Assembly (NCBI GenBank): GCA_001275005.1
Contig: JWZX01000998.1
Span: 1 to 19,135, forward strand
Length of the DNA stretch: 19,135 nucleotides
Direction of reading: 5' to 3'
Origin: Chrysochromulina tobinii
Taxonomy: Eukaryota > Haptophyta > Prymnesiales > Chrysochromulinaceae
Below, piece by piece: positions 14,833 through 19,135 of the stretch (the stretch's first letter is position 1; each line of letters opens with the position of its first letter). A program made the translations under genes and the position numbers. The notes under the pieces were generated by a model that saw only the letters and a program-made list of their open reading frames with translations, did no database searches and had not been told where the DNA came from.

Positions 14833-17800
14833 ATGTTCACTGATGACAAACGGGTCGTCTCGCTGCGCGGCAAGTCTAAGAAGGAGGACCGTTCGGCTAT
14901 CATCGCTCGCGCTGCGCGTGAGCGTGAGGACCGCGCGCGCCAGCGCGAGCGGCTTCGTGCTGCAGTGCTCATCCAGGCTGCATATCGCGCGCTGCTCGAC
15001 CTGCGCCGGCTTCGCACAGGACTACGCGCGCGCTTCGACGCGGAGATCGCGTCGCTCGATGCGCTCACCTTTGCGCCGCGCGCACTCAGTCTCGTGCGCG
15101 ACCTCCTCCTCTTCCACAAGCACTCTGAGCCGAGTGATGCTGGACGGCGCAGAGCACTGCTGCAGCTGCTCCTCGAAAGCTCGGCGAGCACGGCGAGCGC
15201 ATCGACCAACGCATGCGCGTGCATGTTTCTGGCCGACGCCGCGCGCTGGCGACACCAGATGCTCCGTCTCGCGGCGCTCTGCCTGCCGCACCTGCTGCAG
15301 CAGAACACCGGTGTGAACACCGGTGCCTCAGTGGCGGACGCTGCGGCGGCGGCGACGCTCGAACTGCATGCGACGGGCTACTTGCTCGACGCGGCTGGCT
15401 GGCAGTGGGCGGCGCTGCTTCCGCCCGAGCAGCGCGCCGCGCTGCCCGCAGTCGCTTCGATCCTCGGCGTCAGCTTGGGCGCGCGGGGCCTCTATGTGCA
15501 CGTGATGCTCGGGCTTCGTCGTCTGCTGCTGCCGGCGACCGCTGAGACGGGCGGTGCGCCAGCCTCGCCACTCGTGAGGCCGCTGCTCGCGCTGGGCGTG
15601 CGCGGGCTGCACGCGGCCTGCTCGAGTGGCGCGCCCGCGGCCATCCTCGACTTCGCGCGAGGGTGCTTACTCGATGGGGTTGTGTGGCCGAAACTGCCTC
15701 CGTCGCTGCTCTCCCTCCTCTTCCGAGAGGCGGTACGTCCGATGCTCGTGGCACTCGCGCCACTTGCGCCGCGGCTGACGCAGCTGCTGCTCACACCAGC
15801 CCGCACCTCCTCGGTCGCTGCCCTCGCCGCCGTCGCCGCCGCAACCACGACAGCAGCCGCCACGACCGCGGCCACGGCCGCCACCAGCGCCGCGGGCGCA
15901 GCCGCTGGCCTTTCGCCCTCGGCGCCTCTGAGCGTCGCGCATGCATGCGCTAATCTGGTGCTGTTGGTGCACACGTGCGCGAGTACCGCCGAGGGTGTTG
16001 ACGTAGGCGACGCGCTGCCGAGCTACGTGAGCCTCATCGCTGCGTGTCAGGGGGCGATCGCATACGTCCTCGCGCGCCAACGCCCTCGCGCTGGCGGCTC
16101 GAGCGCTGGCAGCGGCGGCGGCGGTGGCGGCGGTGGCACGGCGGCGGGCGGAGCCACCGAGCTGGAGCCTATGGACGTGGACGCCATCGGTGAGGGCGGG
16201 GGTGGGGGCGCGGATGAGGCTGCCATCACTGCTGAGGAGGCGGCAGCAGCAGAGGGTCTGTCCACCCGGCTGAGCCTTCTAGGGGCGCCCGAGCACATGG
16301 CGGCACTGTGGCGGGCGCTTCTCGCGACCCCCTCACCGCGCTCGGCCGCTACAATCATCAGCGCCACCCAGCTCGCCGCCGCCTTTTGCGAGCTGCTGTA
16401 TGGCAGAGTGGGTAACGCGACCGGTGCCGCCGTCGAACCCCACCCCCGCGCTGCCGCCGCGCTCTATCGCGTGGCATTGCAGCCCGGGGCAGTGGCGGAG
16501 CTATGGGAGTTGACGGCGGCGGCACAGCCAGAATGGCACCATGCGGCTGGCGGCGCCCTGCTTTGCCTCTTCTGCGCGTGCTGCTCGCACCTGCTGATCG
16601 CCATCGACGACCACGAGTTCTTCGTAAGGGAACGCCCCTTCGCCATCGCGACGCTTCGGCCGATGATCGGAGCACTCAAGGCCGCGGCTCTCGCTACCTA
16701 CTGGCCGCCGCCGCACGCGGCCGCCGCCGCGCGCGCTGCTGGCGCCGCTGGCTTGCCCACGCCCGCGCTCGTTCCGACGCTCCTGAGGCTCCTCTCGCAG
16801 CTATACGACCGCGACGCGCGCAGGTCCTTCATGGGCGGCCCATCTGCGTGGTTTGCTGACGCGTCGCGTCAACAGACCATCGAGAGCCTCGCGCAACGAA
16901 TGGATCCAGCGACGCTCGCCGCCACCCAGGCTGCGCTCCAGCTCCGGCAGCAGCAACATGCCGGCGGCGAGCACGATGCGGACGATGTGAGCGGCGGCGC
17001 GGGCGGAGGCGCGGACGGCGGCGCGAGCGGCGGCGAGGGGGGGCTGCCTCTCTCTGAGCTCCCCGAGGCCCGCCGTGTAGCCTCTGTGCTGCTTCGCATG
17101 CCGTACACCATCCCATTTGACTCGCGGCTACGCGTGCTTCGGCGCTGGCTCAACGACGACCGCGAGGAGCGCGAGGGTATGATGCTGATGGGTCAGCTGC
17201 CCTTTATGATCACCGTGCGCCGCGAGCACCTGCTGCGCGACGCCCACGTCGCGCTGAGGGGCCTCGGGCCGCAGCTCCGTTCACCGCTGCGCGTGCGCTT
17301 CCTCGACAGCTTCGGCGCGGAAGAGGCCGGCCTCGGTGTTGGGGTTGCCAAGGAGTTTCTGGTCGACGTGCTCAAAGCAGGCTTCGACCCGGCCTTCGGG
17401 CTCTTCGCGTCGACACCCGATGGTCTCATCTACCCCAACCCGGCAGCGAAGCTGCGCGTGGAGGACGCCATGAGCCTGTACGAGACGCTCGGTGCGATCC
17501 TGGCCAAGGCGCTGTACGAAGGTATCCTCGTGGAACTGCCACTCGCGCGCTTCTTCGTAGCGCGACTCCTCGGGCGCACGAACACCATCGCCGATATGCC
17601 CGACTTCGACCGATCACTCTTCGAGTCACTCATGTTCCTCAAGCGCTTCGAAGGCTCGGCTGCGGACTTCGAAGCGCTCACGCTGGCCTTTGCCATCGAG
17701 CAGTACTCTGACGAGACGCTGCCTGCGACGGCGCGTCGGCAAGTCCCGCTCAAAGCTAATGGCGCCTCGATCAGCGTCAACAAGTCCAACTGCACCGAGT

Positions 17801-18416
17801 ACGTAGCTGATTGCATCTGATCACGTAGCTGATTGCCTCGTAGTGCCTCCGAGTGCCTCAGAGTGCCTCCGAGTGCCCCTCTGATCGCGCCTGATTGGCA
17901 CTGACCTCCATCATCAGGTACCTCTGGCGAGTGTCGAACTTCCGTCTGAACATCCAGCTGCACCTTCCGTGCGACGCTTTCCTGCGCGGCTTCAGCGAGG
18001 TCATCCCCGCCGCCTGGATCACCATGTTTGCGCCCGCCGAGCTCCAGCTTCTGCTAGGAGGCTCGGACGCGCCCCTCGACGTCGACGATTGGCGCGAGCA
18101 CACGAGCTATTCGGGCGGGTACCATCCCGATCATCCCACCATACGTGCACTCTGGCAGGTGCTCGCGGAGCTCGACGCGCCGCGCCGCGCCGCCACACTC
18201 AAATTTGCAACGTCATGCTCGCGGCCGCCTCTGCTCGGCTTTGCGCACCTGCAGCCGCCCTTTTGCATTCACAAAGCGACCGATCAAGAAGGGAGGCTGC
18301 CCACGTCGGCGACGTGCATGAACCTGCTCAAGCTACCGCCGTATGATTCTATCGAGGTGCTGCGCGAGCGTCTGCTGTACGCCATCGAGGCGGGTGCGGG
18401 CTTTGAGCTCTCGTGA
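14833..18416 (+). CDS. UBE3C-like HECT-type E3 ubiquitin-protein ligase
   Basis: Two exons, 14833-17798 and 17918-18416, give 1154 residues. The product accepts ubiquitin from an E2 onto a HECT cysteine and passes it to substrates; UBE3C relatives extend chains on proteasome-bound proteins. ATG 14833 is the first in-frame ATG and opens the typical UBE3C N-terminus: SLRGKSKKEDRSAIIARAAR, then an IQ-like helix AAVLIQAAYRALLDLRR (about 43-60). The middle is helical with low-complexity Ala/Thr and Gly inserts around 330-360 and 420-470. The HECT domain spans about 755-1154: LLRMPYTIPFDSRL, RVRFLDSFGAEEAGLG, GLIYPNPAAKL, LAKALYEGILVELPLARFF, and in exon 2 NFRLNIQ, YSGGYHPDHP, FATSCSRPPLLGF and LPTSATCMNLLKLP. 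The catalytic Cys is about residue 1122, 32 residues before the terminal GAGFELS, as usual. Exon 1 alone runs to a stop at 17820 and would lack the catalytic lobe. Confidence 0.93.
17799..17917 (+). other. Intron within the HECT domain (GT-AG, 119 nt)
   Basis: The donor is ACCGA|GTACGTAGC and the acceptor CATCATCAG|GTACCTC. The codon split GA|G restores Glu, and the joined peptide NCTE-YLWRVSNFRL aligns with the conserved UBE3C segment before YRLN. Inside, gtagctgattgc is repeated at 17802 and 17824 (both preceded by ac), and gagtgcctc/cgagtgcc units recur at 17842-17877. Failure to splice gives an early TGA at 17818-17820. Confidence 0.88.
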
Positions 18417-19031
18417 AGAGAGAGGACGAAGCGCGCGCTCGGACGTGGGTGATCGATCACACGGGCAGTGGCCAGACGTGACGACGAGGAAGAGGAACTT
18501 TGAAGAGGACCGATCAAGAGGATGAAAAGAGAAAGACGGACGGCCGAGCAAGATACAAGTTGGGATGTGGTGTGCGTGGCTGCTGCAGCGTGCAGCTTGT
18601 GTGTTAGCTGTTACGTTACGTGTTCGCCTATCGTATCGTATGCCACATCACATATGTGATAGGTCAATTCCGAATAGCAGCAATAGGTGTTATTTTTTGG
18701 CGCGCCGCACCGATGCATGAAAGAAATGCTGACCTCCAGAAATGCTGACCCAGGAACATCCTCCTGTGGTGAAGAAGAGATAGACGGCATAGTGTTGTCG
18801 CCTCGAGCGGAGAGGGGCAATTGGAGAGGGGTAAGTTCAAAGTTGCATATTGGTAAGATAGTTGACAAACCCGCGCAACACCTGTACTATTGTACTCGCG
18901 GCGCTTCGCACACGAGACCACTCCAAAGTCCACGGGGCTCGGAAAATCCCTCATGGAACGACACACGCACCGGTACAACGCGAAGCACATAGATGAGACG
19001 TCAAGTTCGAAACAGCGTAACGACAAATCGG
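18417..19031. other. 3' spacer after the HECT ligase gene, no gene seen
   Basis: The first about 180 nt are purine-rich (gaggaagaggaac, gatgaaaagagaaag) and probably 3'-UTR. Further on are a 14-bp perfect palindrome (atcacatatgtgat, 18647-18660) and a 13-bp direct repeat agaaatgctgacc at 18722-18734 and 18738-18750. Open frames on both strands have no protein-like composition. Confidence 0.5.
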
Positions 19032-19135
19032 CTATCGGGGTTGCGTAGGGGAACCGTCGGCTGTCACAGTCGGCGTCGCATCCCCATCAAAACGTCCAAT
19101 ACAAATGCGTGAGCTCGTCTGCGTCCAGGGTGGTC
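19032..19135 (-). CDS. Possible C-terminal end of a minus-strand gene, cut by window edge
   Basis: Two overlapping minus-strand frames run in from the edge and could each be a C-terminus. One ends ...RFDGDATPTVTADGSPTQPR with TAG at 19034-19032; the other ends ...LDADELTHLYWTF with TGA at 19089-19087. Both look more like protein than the flanking spacer, but the fragment is too short to choose or identify. A gene here would be convergent with the HECT ligase gene. Confidence 0.25.
   Translation of the reverse strand, partial: PPWTQTSSRICIGRFDGDATPTVTADGSPTQPR

Noticed and set aside
18664-19026. 120-codon minus-strand open frame near the right end
   Set aside because: Cys/Arg/Ser-rich without domain-like pattern; lies in a spacer with short repeats and probable 3'-UTR.
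1-19135. A new multi-gene defence or biosynthetic system
   Set aside because: Genes are unrelated, monocistronic and on both strands; no shared regulatory motif or conserved pairing is visible.

Overview
The window looks like nuclear DNA of a eukaryotic microbe, most likely a GC-rich unicellular alga (haptophyte-like is my best guess, from composition and low-complexity Ala/Gly/Ser-rich proteins; not proven). Evidence: an acidic ribosomal P1 protein, an Hsp110 chaperone, a UBE3C-type HECT ubiquitin ligase and a WD-repeat protein, short GT-AG introns (105-147 nt), long first exons, monocistronic genes on both strands, and no bacterial operon or Shine-Dalgarno structure.

Layout, left to right. 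1-250 (-): 5' part of ribosomal protein P1, cut by the window edge. About 484-987 (+): small two-exon membrane-like protein, divergent from P1. 1188-4229 (-): 1013-aa F-box-like/WD-repeat protein full of in-frame micro- and minisatellites. 4484-5632 (-): GT34-like glycosyltransferase in a visibly less GC-rich island (about 4290-5870). About 5885-6610 (+): degenerate, partly duplicated RNA-recognition (UHM-like) gene remnant. 7213 (or 6987)-9333 (-): two- or three-exon Ser/Pro-rich protein of unknown function. 9670-10647 (+): short ankyrin-like protein. 11215-13683 (+): Hsp110. 13684-14500: repeat-rich spacer with a 15-bp minisatellite, a perfect 35-bp inverted repeat and other tandem repeats. 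14833-18416 (+): UBE3C-like HECT E3 ligase with one intron inside the HECT domain. 18417-19135: spacer, perhaps with the 3' end of a minus-strand gene at the edge.

The genes do not form an operon or an obvious pathway. Hsp110 and the HECT ligase (and, if it is a real F-box protein, the WD-repeat protein) all belong to protein quality control and ubiquitin turnover, but their adjacency is probably incidental. I found no convincing new multi-gene system. The most interesting points are the tetranucleotide-repeat-encoded signal-like extension in frame with Hsp110, the intron that divides the HECT catalytic domain, the minisatellite inside a WD blade, the inverted-repeat spacer, and the broken splicing-factor-like locus.
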